DNA of 64,000 nucleotides, taken from assembly GCA_032191485.1 (NCBI GenBank), contig JAVDOI010000002.1, forward strand, positions 7,705,577-7,769,576, in the 5' to 3' direction. The notes under the pieces are model-generated. The model did not search any database. It had not been told where the DNA came from and saw only the letters and a program-made list of their open reading frames with translations. A program made the translations under genes and the position numbers. Positions 1 through 12,235 of this stretch are shown piece by piece. This stretch comes from Leptoclinus maculatus (lineage: Eukaryota > Chordata > Actinopteri > Perciformes > Stichaeidae). Numbering within the stretch: position 1 is the stretch's first letter; each line of letters begins with the position of its first letter.

Positions 1-48
1 TGCATAACAAAATAAAAAATGGATGAATCTCTTTTTTTTTTTTTCCAG

Positions 49-634
49 ACCCCAGCATCCAGCAGAACCGCTTCTTTCTCTGAAAACAGAGCCAAAGTTG
101 AGGATTCACCGGCCAACAAGTCCAAAGCTGGAGCTCCCATTGGTGAGAAAACGCAGTCACAACTGCACTGTGAAATCTTTGCACTTTGATCGCTGAGGTT
201 TCCGATGTGTTTCCATGCATGGCTCCACCGCTGAGCAGCGTGACAGGTGGAAGGAAGCCTTGCGTTCATGCATGGTTGAGTTTAGGTATTATAGCTCCCC
301 CTTTGGACAGCAGCATGACTCTGTAGTTCAAACTCACCAAAATGGAGGTTGAGTGCACTTTATAATTAATTGGACACATACACACCTAATCCTAAACATT
401 TTAAAGATAGAAATGTTATTTTGTGTTGTGTTATGATTATGTAAAACATCAGCAATCCCAGACCCCTAAAGCATGCTGGGGTTTACTTTATCAGTCTACT
501 TTTATTAACCTTATTGCCCAAAAGGCCTCATCTCCATGTCAGTGGCGTTATTATTTTTCTTTTAACTTAATTCAGTTTCTATTCTGTTCATGTGCACCTA
601 ATAATAAACTTCATAGAAACCATGAAGAAAACAA

Positions 635-666
<32 letters not shown>

Positions 667-3588
667 AAGTGGAAGAAATAATACACAGATTTCTCACCTG
701 GTGTTCAGATTTTTTTTTCTGTAACCGCTTTTCTTTCCCTATAGCCAAGCCAACTTCCCTGTTCAGCAAACACACCAAGTCCATAGTGTGGGGTATGCAG
801 ACACGGGCAGTGCAGGGTATGCTGGACTTTGATTACACCTGCTCCAGAGAGGAGCCATCTGTTGCAGCCATGGTCTACCCGTTCACGTAAGTGTGCTCTG
901 TCCTCCCGCTTCAGCTTGTGTTTACTTTTCTTCTGCTGTCGGTGTAACTGCTCATTACTGTACATTTAAAATAATAAAAAATCACTTCAGTAAACAACGG
1001 TGCCCTTTCACTGTGTGACAAATGTTTGTATTGTATGGCATGCCTTTCAGTGGAGACCACAAACAGAAGTACTATTGGGGCCATAAAGAGATCCTCGTAC
1101 CAGTGTATAAGAACATGAGTGACGCCATGAAGAAGCACCCTGACGTGGACGTGCTCATCAGCTTTGCCTCTTTGCGTTCAGCCTTTGATAGCACCATGGA
1201 GACCATGCAGTACCCACAGGTAAGTGCAGCCTCATCCTGCACCATCTGCAAGGCACTTCAAAGCTAATCAAATTTAAAGTGACCGTCATTCTATCATTTG
1301 CATTCAGATTCACACCATTGCCATCATTGCTGAGGGAATCCCTGAAGCCCACACCAGGAAGATCATCAAGGTCGCAGATGAGAAGGGTGTTACAATCATT
1401 GGACCAGCGACCGTCAGTCTTGCTTCACTTCTCATTGGGATTATCGCACTTTCCCGCTGCGTTCTTTTATCTGACCAAAACCAACAAGTCTCTGTGTTTT
1501 TGACCAGGTTGGAGGAATCAAGCCCGGCTGTTTCAAGATCGGGAACACGGGAGGCATGTTGGATAACATCCTCGCCTCCAAGCTCTATCGCCCAGGCAGT
1601 GTGGCCTACGTGTCGCGCTCAGGCGGCATGTCCAATGAACTCAACAACATAATCTCGCGCACCACCGACGGGGTTTTTGAAGGCGTTGCCATTGGTGGGG
1701 ACAGGTATGTCGCTATCTTTTATCTGCAGTATCTAAGCATGTGGGTGTGAATCGGCCTATAATATTTGACTTTTCTGCAGATACCCAGGCTCAGTGTTTA
1801 CTGATCACGTGCTGCGCTACCAAGACACTCCTGGAGTAAAGATGATTGTTGTACTGGGAGAGGTAAGGAATAAATCCACACACTAGCAGCTTTTAAACGG
1901 TTATTGATTTGCTACATCCTGAATCTGTCTCTGCCTTCAACAGATTGGAGGCACGGAGGAGTATAAAATCTGCCAGGCCATCGAACAGGGCAGGATCACA
2001 AAGCCAGTGGTGTGCTGGTGTATTGGTACCTGTGCTACCATGTTCTCCTCAGAGGTGAGAGGGCAGATGTAGAGTCTTGTGCATTACAGTTCATTGCACG
2101 ATGGAATAACCGTTTTTTTAAAGACATTTCTGACCCATGTTGTACCTTCCCCACCCCCCCCCTCAGGTGCAGTTCGGCCATGCAGGAGCCTGTGCCAACC
2201 AGGCCTCTGAGACAGCAGTCGCTAAGAACAACGCTCTGAAGGAGGCTGGTGCCTTCGTCCCTAAGAGCTTTGATGAGCTGGGAGAGATCATCAAGTCAGT
2301 GCCCATTGGCTCATTCATTCCTTCAGTATTTCTAGAATGAGTCCTGCGCTCCTCTTACAGTCTTCTGTGTCTTTTTTCATCCATGCAGTTCTGTTTATGA
2401 TGACCTTGTTGCCAAAGGAGTTATCCAGCCAGCCGTAGAGATGCCTCCTCCCACGGTGCCGATGGATTACTCCTGGGCACGAGTGAGTCTGCCCTCTGAG
2501 CATGAATGAATCAAGCTTTTATCTATCGGATGAGGGCAAAACAAAAGTGAAACCAATCCTATTTTAAAAAGCTGGATCACAACAAATAGATGCATTAAAC
2601 TTGTTTTTTTTCCTCTTGCCCTGCAGGAGCTAGGTCTGATCCGTAAGCCTGCTTCCTTCATGACAAGTATCTGTGACGAGAGGGGTCAGGAGCTCATCTA
2701 TGCCGGCATGACCATCACTGAGGTCTTCAAGTCAGAAATAGGCCTAGGAGGAACTCTGGGGCTTCTCTGGTTCCAGAGGAGGTCAGCCTCTTCACGCAGT
2801 CGTTGTGATAAACAAACTCTTGACAAATAATTGAACCCGATAACCACCTTTTGTTTTACCCCCTTTTGTGTGCAGGTTGCCGAGGTATGCCTGCCAGTTC
2901 ATTGAGATGTGCCTTATGGTGACTGCTGATCACGGCCCGGCTGTTTCCGGTGCCCACAACACCATCGTGTGTGCTCGAGCTGGCAAAGATCTCATATCCA
3001 GCCTCACCTCCGGCCTTCTCACCATCGTAAGACACCTGTGATTCGTGTTGCTTGATTTACGGACCTGACCTGCAAAAGTCCACCATGAGCAAGAGTTTTT
3101 CCTTTTTTTTCAGGGTGACCGCTTCGGAGGTGCTCTGGATGCTGCAGCAAAGCAGTTCAGCAAGGCTTTTGACGGCGGCATGCTGCCCATGGAGTTTGTC
3201 AACAAGATGAAGAAGGACGGCAAGCTGATCATGGGCATCGGCCACAGAGTCAAGTCGGTGAGTACAATGGCTCCTTTAGCATGTGTGTATCCAGTGTGGA
3301 CATGTCATTTAAAGGTGCTAGAGATAGAGGACAACAAGATTGATTGGAGAAGGATGATTTTTAATGAAAGGGAATTGTCTGTGCTTCGCCAGATTAACAA
3401 TCCAGACATGAGAGTCCAGATCTTGAAGGACTATGTGAAGCAGCACTTCCCCTCCACCCAGGTGCTGGACTACGCTTTAGATGTGGAGAAGATCACCACC
3501 TCCAAGGTAATGTTCATCACTTCATCCTGTCAGCCTTTACTAAATAGTGACGCGCTGCATTTGTTTAAAATGACATGATCTTCTTTTC

Positions 3589-3625
<37 letters not shown>

Positions 3626-4412
3626 ATTTTGTTGTATTAGAAACCCAACTTGATCCTGAATGTGGACGGCTTTATTGGTGTAGCCTTTGTGGACTTGCTC
3701 AGGAATTGTGGTGGTTTTACAAGGTGAGCCAATAAATGCTTCCCATTTTTACAATATCGTTATACAGTTTACACTTTTTTTCTCTTTTAAAAAAGGATAC
3801 CTTTACTTTATATAAGACAAAATAGAGAAACATTTGTTATATTGAAGCCATGGAGAATGGAGATCCAAGGTTGTTTGACAACTCAGCTCTTTGATTTCAT
3901 GCCTCTACTCCATAATGGCAAATATATGAAAGTGTGGACTACAAAGACTTGTTGTACAGTTTGTCCATACTAAAAATGACCACAAAATGCCAAAATTGCC
4001 TTAAATTAAAAGCGTCCGCCTGCACTTCACACATGGTCAATATGTTTGAGTTCAAGTACAAAATAGGTAGTATTCTGCCTACATCATGGGCAGCTATATA
4101 ATTCAACAACTCTCATCCTTGTTATCCATCTTGCCTGTCGCAGGGATGAAGCCGATGAGTTTGTGGAAATTGGAGCTCTGAATGGCATCTTTGTCCTGGG
4201 GCGCAGCATGGGATTTATTGGTGAGTCATTTCTGTGCACAGACACACTGCTACAGTAACGTGTGCAAGATGGGCAAACACTTGACAGTCGAGCCGTCCTT
4301 TTTTCATATTTTCTCAGGACACTACCTGGACCAAAAGAGGCTGAAGCAGGGTCTGTATCGCCACCCCTGGGATGACATCTCCTATGTGCTCCCAGAACAC
4401 ATGTCCATGTAA
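49..4412 (+). CDS. acly: ATP-citrate synthase (ATP citrate lyase), 3' part of gene
   Basis: ACLY makes cytosolic acetyl-CoA and oxaloacetate from citrate, CoA and ATP and feeds lipid synthesis. The window holds the last 16 coding exons: 49-142, 745-886, 1051-1219, 1308-1412, 1508-1704, 1781-1862, 1944-2054, 2167-2294, 2389-2482, 2627-2781, 2876-3026, 3114-3257, 3393-3506, 3641-3723, 4144-4220, 4318-4412. They total 1941 nt (646 residues, in phase), about the C-terminal 60% of the usual ~1100-residue enzyme. The first exon carries RTASF, matching the Akt-phosphorylated Ser455 of human ACLY (Ser codon 73-75). The FGHAGA motif with the phospho-accepting catalytic His is at 2173-2190 (His codon 2179-2181). 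The citrate-synthase-like C-terminal module ends in EHMSM and TAA. All introns are GT-AG. The upstream exons (CoA-binding/ATP-grasp part) lie outside the window. Identity is near certain. Confidence 0.98.
639..667. repeat. (TA)n microsatellite in ACLY intron
   Basis: An almost pure run of TA dinucleotides lies about 80 bp upstream of the ACLY exon that starts at 745. Confidence 0.9.
3591..3624. repeat. (TG)n microsatellite in ACLY intron
   Basis: A pure TG run ends 16 bp before the acceptor AG of the ACLY exon at 3641, so it occupies the place of the polypyrimidine tract. Confidence 0.93.
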
Positions 4413-5867
4413 TCAGAGGGACTGAACCAGAGAGCGTCAGCCCTCCGTCCCCAAATCCCCTCACCCGAGCCGTCAATACCCCGCCCACACTGTGGTCTGT
4501 CACGCCGAAGCAGTGGCGTAATATCGGAAAGATGTAACAGTTGATGCAGCTTGTAAATTGCAAATATTGAAAAGAAGAGTATGTTTTTAGTTTTAGAAAC
4601 CTGTCAGTGCTGCAGCTCTTTGAATATTAGTGTAACCTGCCAAACTGTAACGCTCTAGTGTGACTGAGTGAGATTAGAAGATGAATCCGATATATACAGC
4701 TAAGAGGGGAAAGTTGATTATTCAACTGACCACCAGTGAAGTACTGTTCTTTACCCCAAATATATATATAATTGTTGTATTAACTTAGCATGTATCACAG
4801 ACTACTGTGTCTCTGTGCAGCTCTCTTCATCGTGCCACTTGAGAATCATGAGCTTGCTACAAGGGGTTGAACATGTAGTGCAATAATGCTTATAATATGA
4901 GAACATACTGTAGATCAGAGCTTTATTTATGTATAGATATATTGATGTTAGAGTTTTGATTTTCTTTAATGTTTTTTACGCAGTGGGGGGTGAAATGAAT
5001 CATCAGTCTGCTTACTGTGGCAAAAGGGACCATTATGACTTATTCACCAGATAATATTCTCTCTCAGCTGGTGGAACATTTGGGAGATTGTCGTTAGTCA
5101 TAAGAACACCAAAAATAGAAATCCCTTCCCAGTTACTTTAGTGGATTAGGGCATTTTTGCCACAAGCCCCAGGATGTGGTTATAGTAAAATCTATGAGAA
5201 ATAAGCTATGACAAGATTACATATTCACTATTTTTAAGGTCTGTTCTGTCTTGATATTGTTTACATAAATGCACTAGTCCCATTACAATAACCTGAACTA
5301 TTATGAGAATATTTCCATCAGCACTACAAGTTAATGTTTTCACATGATTAATATATTAGGTCTAAATACGTTTTTTTAATTAAGATTGTTTCATTTCTCT
5401 GTTAGAGTAGGATTTTAAAAGTTATTACATGCCCAATATTTCTCCATCTATTACTCACTGTCTTTTTGCATTTGAACAAAGCCAATTAATATGACACAGT
5501 CAGCATGAGTCTCAACTTGGGACATTTGACACACCTTTCAGATTGCTATATTTGTATTCAACAGAGAGAAACTATGTGGACAATCTGCTACTCGTACGAC
5601 TCTGAGTGAAGGACAAAACTTCAATTCTATTTGAAATTAAAGAAAATTACACATTTTCCCAAAATATACGAGGACCAAAAGAAAATGTGTGTCAACCATC
5701 AACAGTGTCATCTATACTGTGAATGTAACAAAACTAAACAAATCTTTGGACAACCAGAAACCTCACTAATATTGTTGCAATGTTTGTTTGTAATTGTTTC
5801 AATGTGAATTGAACATGCCTCTACTGATTTGTTGTATGTTGACAACTGTGTAATTGAGTAAAATAAA
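4413..5867 (+). other. ACLY 3' untranslated region
   Basis: AT-rich sequence with no long open frame follows the ACLY stop. A canonical AATAAA lies at 5862-5867, directly before a (GT)n run that could serve as the downstream GU-rich element. The UTR end is inferred from this signal. Nothing else is seen in this stretch. Confidence 0.7.
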
Positions 5868-5882
5868 ATGTAATTAACGTAA

Positions 5883-5904
5883 TGTGTGTGTGTGTGTGTG
5901 TGTG
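5883..5904. repeat. (TG)n microsatellite
   Basis: A pure TG tract lies just downstream of the ACLY poly(A) signal. Confidence 0.9.
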
Positions 5905-6362
5905 CGTGCACAGCATTTTCTTTTAAATATATTTAACCTCTGCCCTGATAAATATTGTAACAAAGTGCATGTGTCAGGGTTGGGTTTAGGCAGTGGCGGC
6001 TGGTCCATAGAGGGCGCTAGGGCGCCGCCCCCCCTAGAGCTACAAAAAATAAAAATAAAAATATAAATAAAAATAAAATTTAAAATAAAAATAAACTATA
6101 CAAATTGTCAATATTTGTGTTTTTGAAACATGGAATCACCCAGTAATATGTGTAAAATATGATATCTGCGGTAAATATATGCTTTTCCTGCACGTCCTCT
6201 CTGCCTGTCTGCTCTTCCTCTCTGTGTGTGCGCGTCTCAGCTGGCTGGGGCGCTGGAAAAACTGCCCCAAAGAGGCGGGTCTATAAAGCAGTTAAGCCAA
6301 TGCTGAGTAAAGATATAAATGAGTGACATACAATTCAGCCAATCAGCGTCCTCAAATAGATT

Positions 6363-6396
6363 CAGCTTGGGGCAGTTTTTTTCCTGCCCCAAGCTG
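6363..6396. repeat. Perfect 13-bp inverted repeat inside the hAT element
   Basis: CAGCTTGGGGCAG at 6363-6375 pairs with CTGCCCCAAGCTG at 6384-6396 around an 8-nt pyrimidine loop. Related GCCCC/GGGGC words recur at about 6246-6270. It is probably a structural part of the transposon. Confidence 0.85.
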
Positions 6397-6714
6397 CGCG
6401 TTCTCGTCAGGAGAAGTCTCTACAGGAGAGCGCCAGTGTGAGCACTACTCCTCCAAGACCCGTTTGAGAGGAGAACTGAGAGGAGAAACTACTGAAAGAG
6501 CTGATCCCAGATCAGCCTGACCTCACAATCAGACAGCAGACTAGCAGGAAAGAGAAGCAGTACATGAAGCTTCTCTACTAGCTGTACACCAGACAGGTTT
6601 GACTAGCTGGATGACGTCATGATAATAACTTATTTATCTTTTTAAAACAACGGGGACAGAACCAGCATGGACAGTTAGGGAGTGAGGGACATGAAGCACC
6701 TGTCTGAGAAATGG

Positions 6715-6748
6715 ATATATAGTTATATATATATATATATATATATAT

Positions 6749-6818
<70 letters not shown>

Positions 6819-6985
6819 TTTATATTATAGTGAATATTATTATATGACATATATATTATTATATTATACAGAATATTATATGATATATATATATTATTAT
6901 ATTATGCAGAATATTATATGATATATATATATATTATTATATTATACAGAATATTATTATATGTTATATATATTATATTATACTG
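6715..6985. repeat. (TA)n-(GT)n tract followed by AT-rich minisatellite
   Basis: A TA run leads into GT repeats (to about 6818). Several diverged ~45-50 bp units built around GAATATTATATGATATATAT and TTATTATATTATACA follow. The open frames in this area read mostly Tyr-Ile repeats and are not genes. Confidence 0.85.
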
Positions 6986-7216
6986 AATTCCCTGTGAGGG
7001 TGACTAAAATAAGATGTCCTGACGTGTTTGTGAAAGTGTTATTTACTGCTTTTTTTCGTGTTGGAATAAATGTTAAATATTTAACTGCAAAGTAGTAATG
7101 CGCGTTTGATACCTTAATTTGTTTGCATTAAATCATTCTGGGATGTTTGCTGAAATTGATTGGATGTGGCACAGCCCTACCAAGAACATTTTCCACCAGC
7201 CGCCACTGGGTTTAGG

Positions 7217-8328
7217 ACTTTATTTTGGAATCAGTCCAACTGTTTTAACATGAATGCAAAGATGCTTTATACCCACTTTACAAAAACGTGCTTTTTCTGC
7301 TATTACAATTCAAATGCCTGCCATGAATGGCCATGCTGTTGTCTCAATTAGAATAACCTATTGACATTAAAGTGAAACGGTCTGACTTAATGGGTTTTTA
7401 TTGCAGACATTACAGCGCATAAAATATATAGCAGTGATTGAAACACTATGATTATTCAAAGTCTGTTTATAAGATGTCTGTCTCTGAGCCTGCAGAGCAA
7501 ACTGCATGCGTGCCAGTGCAAGTTTCTAACCATATATTAAGCTCAGTTTAGTGGGAACTGCTGCCTCTGACGTAGACGACGCCTTTCAGCCACTGCGCAT
7601 GTCAGTAATTCTGTCTGTGTTTACAGAGCTGAAGCTGGTTCCTTATTCGTTATTTCCAACACTTCAATCAACTATGCTCAATCACTTGTGACACTAAAAG
7701 GTACGTTTTTAGCTCATCTGTGAATGTTAAGCCTATGTAAAATATATATGTGTACATATATATCCCTAGGTTGAAATTAAATTAAAACCTTTTGTTTGAT
7801 ATCAGATTTCACTATTGACACAAAAAATTGCTTTTAAAACAGAAAAGAATGAAGTTTCAATTACTTTTTAAGCAAACCATGTTGCCCTTTAAAGAGACAA
7901 TCAGTCCTGGTTGATTTAAATATTGCAATACTTTCATCAGTGGGTCATAGGGTCAGTCGCCATTGTATTAACTCCTTCAGGGATGGATAGTGACAAGTGT
8001 CAAGCTTTTGAATACTTTCATTTAAATAAAACTGTCTCCATTTTATAAACACAAATAGAGCTATACACAAAATTATTAAATCTTGAAGCTCATGTATCAA
8101 CAGAAGACTCTATACTGCTTAACTCAAATAGATGCAACTTTAACAGACATTTATTTAAATTAAAATAAATGATATACAGTCTATGGATATGACGCGTCGA
8201 ATGCGAAACGCGCTTCGCTGTCGCCCTCTGTTTTGACTCCATGTATGTGTGGCTGCGTATGTCGCCTCCTTTCCTTCACTAGTTTCCTTCATTCCCCACC
8301 ACTGCTCACCTCCAGCGCTGGCAGCACG
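7217..8328. other. Intergenic region and probable KLHL11 5' UTR/promoter
   Basis: No open frame of note. A donor-like AAAAG/GTACGT at 7700/7701 and a good acceptor (pyrimidine run then AG at 8281-8282) suggest a non-coding first exon of KLHL11 ending near 7700. A GC-rich near-palindrome, GCGAAACGCGCTTCGC, lies around 8202-8217, about 110 bp upstream of the start codon. Both points are inference from sequence signals only. Confidence 0.35.
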
Positions 8329-10577
8329 ATGGCAGCGGCGGCCCCCAACCCGGAGGACTCCGCCAGGAGCAGCACCAGCAGCAGCGGCACCAGCACGCCC
8401 AGCGCGCTCGTCGGAGACGGGGACGCGGAGGAGGCCGAGGACTTCACCTCCTCCTCCCACTGCTCGGAGCTGTCTCGGCGGCAAAACGAGCAGAGGAAGC
8501 AGGGCTTGTTCTGCGACGTGACGCTGGCCTTCAGCAGCGGGGCGGCTAGCGGGAGCGTGCAGAGCTGCGAGTTTTCAGCCCACAGGTCGGTCCTGGCTGC
8601 GGCTACCGATTATTTCCCCCCTTTGCTTGGAGGACAGTTTTCCGAGTCGTTGTCCGGTCGGGTGGAGATGAAGGAATGGAGCTCGGAACCGGGGCCAGAC
8701 GCGGATACGGTGGAGAGTGTCATCCAGTTCATGTACACTGGAGAAATACGAGTTAGCACCTGCAATGTACATGAAGTACTGGAGCTAGCTGACAGGTACG
8801 CTCTGTTTACAGTAACATTTCAGATTGTGTGTCAGAGAGAGAGAGAGAGACACCTTCTATGGCTGCTCTGTTGCCTAACAAAGTATTGTTTATGTGAGGC
8901 CTGGCCTAACCAGTCCAAACAGAGTGGTATCCTGTAGTTACAAGGACTGACATCCATCATATACTCTCTGTCCTCTGTTTGCTCAATGCTAGATTCCTCC
9001 TGCTGCAGCTGAAGGATTTCTGTGGTGAGTTCCTGAAGAAGAAGCTGAGCCTGACCAACTGTGTGGCGGTGCACAGTCTAGCCCACATGTACACCTTGGA
9101 CCAGCTGGCTCTACGGGCTGCAGACATGATCCGTCGCAACTTCCACAAGGTTATCCAGGACGAGGAGTTCTACACGCTGCCCTTCCACCTGGTGCGTGAC
9201 TGGCTGTCCGACGCCGAGATCACAGTGGATTCTGAGGAGGTGCTGTTTGAGGCCGTGGTGAAGTGGGTGCAGAAGAACCCGGAGGAGCGAAGCCGCTACT
9301 TCGAGGAGCTGTTCCGTCTCCTGAGGCTGCCCCAGATCAAGCCCACCTACCTGACCAGGGTGGTGAAAACGGAGCTGCTGGTGTCCGCCAACGAGGCCTG
9401 CCTCCGGCTGGTGTCGGAGGCGGTGGAGGGCCACGCTATTCGCTTTGAGAACCTCAAGTCAACCGACATGGAGTTCTGGTCGTCCCACATGGCCTCCTTT
9501 CAGCCCCGCTTTGGCCAGAACATGGACGTTATCATGGTGGTAGGCGGCGTGTCAGAAGGAGGGGACTACCTGAGTGAGTGCGTGGGCTACTTCATTTACG
9601 AGGACCGCTGGGTCAACCTGCCGCACATCCACAACCACCTGGACGGCCACGCCATCGCGGCCACAGAGTCCCACGTCTACGTAGCCGGTTCTATGGAGCC
9701 GGGCTTTGCCAAGACGGTGGAGCGTTACAATCCCAACCGCAACACCTGGGAGCAGGTGAGCAACCTGACCACACGCAAGCACTCCTTTGGCCTCACCTCT
9801 ATTAAGGATGTGCTGTACAGCATCGGTGGCCATGGGAACTTCAGTCCGGGTTTCAAAGACGTCAGCATATACGAGCCTGACCAGGACAAGTGGGTCAATC
9901 TGGAGTCTGCGCCCAAAATCCTGCGAGACGTGAAGGCGGTGAGCGTGGAGGACCGCTATGTGTACGTCACGGCCCGCACACCTGTCGATACAGATAATGA
10001 GGATGGACTGAAGACGGTGACCACTCGCTATGACACGGAGAGCCGCCAGTGGCAGGACGTTGACTCCCTGCCCCTTATTGACAACTATTGCATCTTCCAG
10101 ATGGCCGTGGCCTCTACTAACTTCTACCACACGGCCTCCTGCTGCCCCAAGAGCTACACGGAGCGCGAGGAGGTTGCCAAGCAGAAGATCAGCCTGCGCA
10201 TCTCCGACGAGATCCTGGAGAGCCTGCCGCCGGAGGTGACCAGCATCGAGGGCGCTGCCATTTGCCACTTCGACGAGGACGTCTTCGTCATCGGAGGCTG
10301 GAAGAACAGCGACGACGTGGACAAGCAGTATCGCAAGGAGGCCTACCGCTACTGCGCCGAGAGGAAGCGATGGATGCTGCTGCCGCCCATGCCGCAGCCT
10401 CGCTGCCGAGCCACCGCCTGCCATGCCCGCATCCCCTATCGCTTCCTGTACGGCTGCCAGCGCTACCCCATGCCACAGAACCTGGCCCGCCAGCGGGATC
10501 GCATGCAGCAGATGCAGCAGCTTCACCGGCGCACGCTCACCTTACGCCGGCAGCTCCAGTCGCAGATAGAGTGCTGA
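8329..10577 (+). CDS. klhl11: Kelch-like protein 11 (BTB-BACK-kelch, Cullin-3 adaptor)
   Basis: KLHL11 is a substrate adaptor for Cullin-3 ubiquitin ligases. Two coding exons, 8329-8795 and 8993-10577, join in phase (D-R-F) and give 683 residues, close to the usual ~700. The N-terminus is Ser-rich low complexity. The BTB domain (about residues 48-160) contains the GLFCDVTL and FSAHRSVLAAATDYF blocks. The BACK domain follows (FCGEFL, HKVIQDEEFYTLPFHL). Kelch repeats start near residue 300 with VVGGVSEGGDYLSECVGYF. The C-terminus ends SQIEC as in mammals. The start is the first ATG after an acceptor-like site; a further in-frame ATG upstream at 8233 is less likely. The two-exon layout and the place next to ACLY match human. 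Confidence 0.97.
8835..8850. repeat. (GA)n tract in the KLHL11 intron
   Basis: A short pure GA run lies in the 197-bp intron 8796-8992. Confidence 0.85.
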
Positions 10578-12235
10578 GCGAGATCGAAGAAACTGCACTG
10601 CTCTGTCCGAGGATGCACTGCGAGCATCCGGTCCATTGCAGCCATCCTAATAACTTCCCCCCCCGCTACTACATTACCTGCTGCAGCGGGTCTTGTGTTG
10701 CTCTCCTCCTGGATTTCATTAAGCTGAACTCTGTGCCATCGGTGTTGTGTTAATGGCTGATTTTGTGGAATGCCATGAAATGTGTGGACAGGTGTGCACT
10801 GACCTGTGGTCTGTGAGGAAGGATGAGGGGAATGTAAATATGTGAATAAGAGTGTTCTATAGCAGCCAACAACTGAATATCCTTTTTTTGTCAAGTATGT
10901 TGGTAGAGATGCTGTTTATCTGTTTGTACATTCATAGGATAAAGGTGTACGTGTAAACATTTAGATGGATATTTTACATTCCTTTATTGTGTGCCCTTAC
11001 TTAGGGAGGCTATGTGACATTATTAATAACTGCATTCCTACATTCAATTCAACTCGCTTAATGAAGTCTCATTCCATTTTAACACTGTGACAATCTCTTC
11101 ATGCAAGTAGAACTTATGTCCAAATGTCTTAACTCTAACCTCTAACTTATGATTGCTCTGTTGGAATGGCTGCGCTTGTTTCTGTGCAGCCTCGTCAACT
11201 AAATAGGAATTATTTCAGAAATGCTGTTCATCTTAAAATCCCGTAGACTAGTTTTACTTTTAGATTGCAGTTTCCCTTCGACAGTATATTAAATTGCAAT
11301 ATATTTTTTGTTGCTTGTCTAACACTTGAAAGCTAGAAATGTTTCTCCCGGTATCTGGAGAGGTGAAAATATGAGAGAACTGTGATGTTGAAAAGATGTG
11401 ATATGATGAAATAATTCCTTTAAATTATCCTAATATTGAAATATTCTATTTGTCCACTGCATTAAGCGCCAATCTTTGGCAAAGGCTCAATCATTCCTTT
11501 CTTTTGCACTTTGGCAGTCTATTGCTCAGTGCACATTCCCATTCGCTCGAGAAACATACATTGAAAATGTATTTATGTGTGTGAGTGCAAAAAGTGTGTA
11601 TGATTTGTGTTCGCAGAGCTTCTCTACAAACTGCACTTTTTGACATTTAATTGTTTGTAAAGTCTTAAAGAAATGTAGGGATTTAAGTTGCCGTTGCACT
11701 TTGACTTTGCTTATTTCATTTGTTTCATATCAGACGAGGTGATTGTATTTTGGAAAGGCTTTGATTTAGCCGAGTGCGTAAGTTTTGATCTTTGAAAAAA
11801 AAAAAAAAAAAAGTCTCATTATTTGCGGACTTGTTTCCAACATGCAATGTTTTGTTTGATCCTTGTGTTATTGTACTTAACTTCCACATGGGTGTATATT
11901 AGAGACTTGCTATGTTGTTCTGTGGTCTCCTCTGACCCTCCTAATAGACTTAGACATTAGACAGAAAGGAATCTGACTGATGGGCAAAACAAACAGGATT
12001 GTTATATGAATGTGTTGTGACTGACATTCAGAAATTCCAGATGTGCAGCGCCTATTACAGCATAAAGGTTACGGAGCGCAGAAATGATATTCATTTCCAC
12101 TTTATGACCAACATAAATAGCACTGCAGATTTTACGTGGAATAAGCTTTGTAATTTGCTTTGCATGTGATCGTCTGACATTGTGTCCTCCTTGTATTGGA
12201 TGTAAGAAATGCTAATGTCATCACTTGCAATTAAA
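10578..12235 (+). other. KLHL11 3' untranslated region
   Basis: Long AT-rich non-coding sequence after the KLHL11 stop, with a poly(A) run at about 11796-11812. The best end signal is ATTAAA at 12230-12235, followed at once by GT-rich sequence. No KLHL10-like coding sequence is visible on either strand here. Confidence 0.65.

Larger units (their letters stand above)
5991..7208. mobile_element. Non-autonomous hAT-type DNA transposon (1218 bp)
   Basis: Both ends carry the perfect 14-bp terminal inverted repeat CAGTGGCGGCTGGT (right end in reverse complement). The element is flanked by an exact 8-bp direct repeat, ggtttagg, at 5983-5990 and 7209-7216. An 8-bp target duplication and CAGTG ends are typical of the hAT superfamily. 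No transposase frame is present. The interior holds a GC-rich subterminal stretch, a TATA-like promoter-looking region near 6280-6300, a 13-bp inverted repeat, and a long (TA)n/(GT)n tract. It inserted between ACLY and KLHL11. Confidence 0.9.

Noticed and set aside
4084..4563. 159-codon minus-strand frame at the ACLY end
   Set aside because: It is antisense to the last two ACLY exons and the 3' UTR and has no recognisable domain.
6617..6921. Open frames rich in Tyr-Ile on both strands
   Set aside because: They are translations of (TA)n and (GT)n microsatellites.
9552..10526. 324-codon open frame on the minus strand across KLHL11 exon 2
   Set aside because: It lies wholly antisense to a certain coding exon with GC-rich codon use, which opens the opposite strand. 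It has no recognisable domain.
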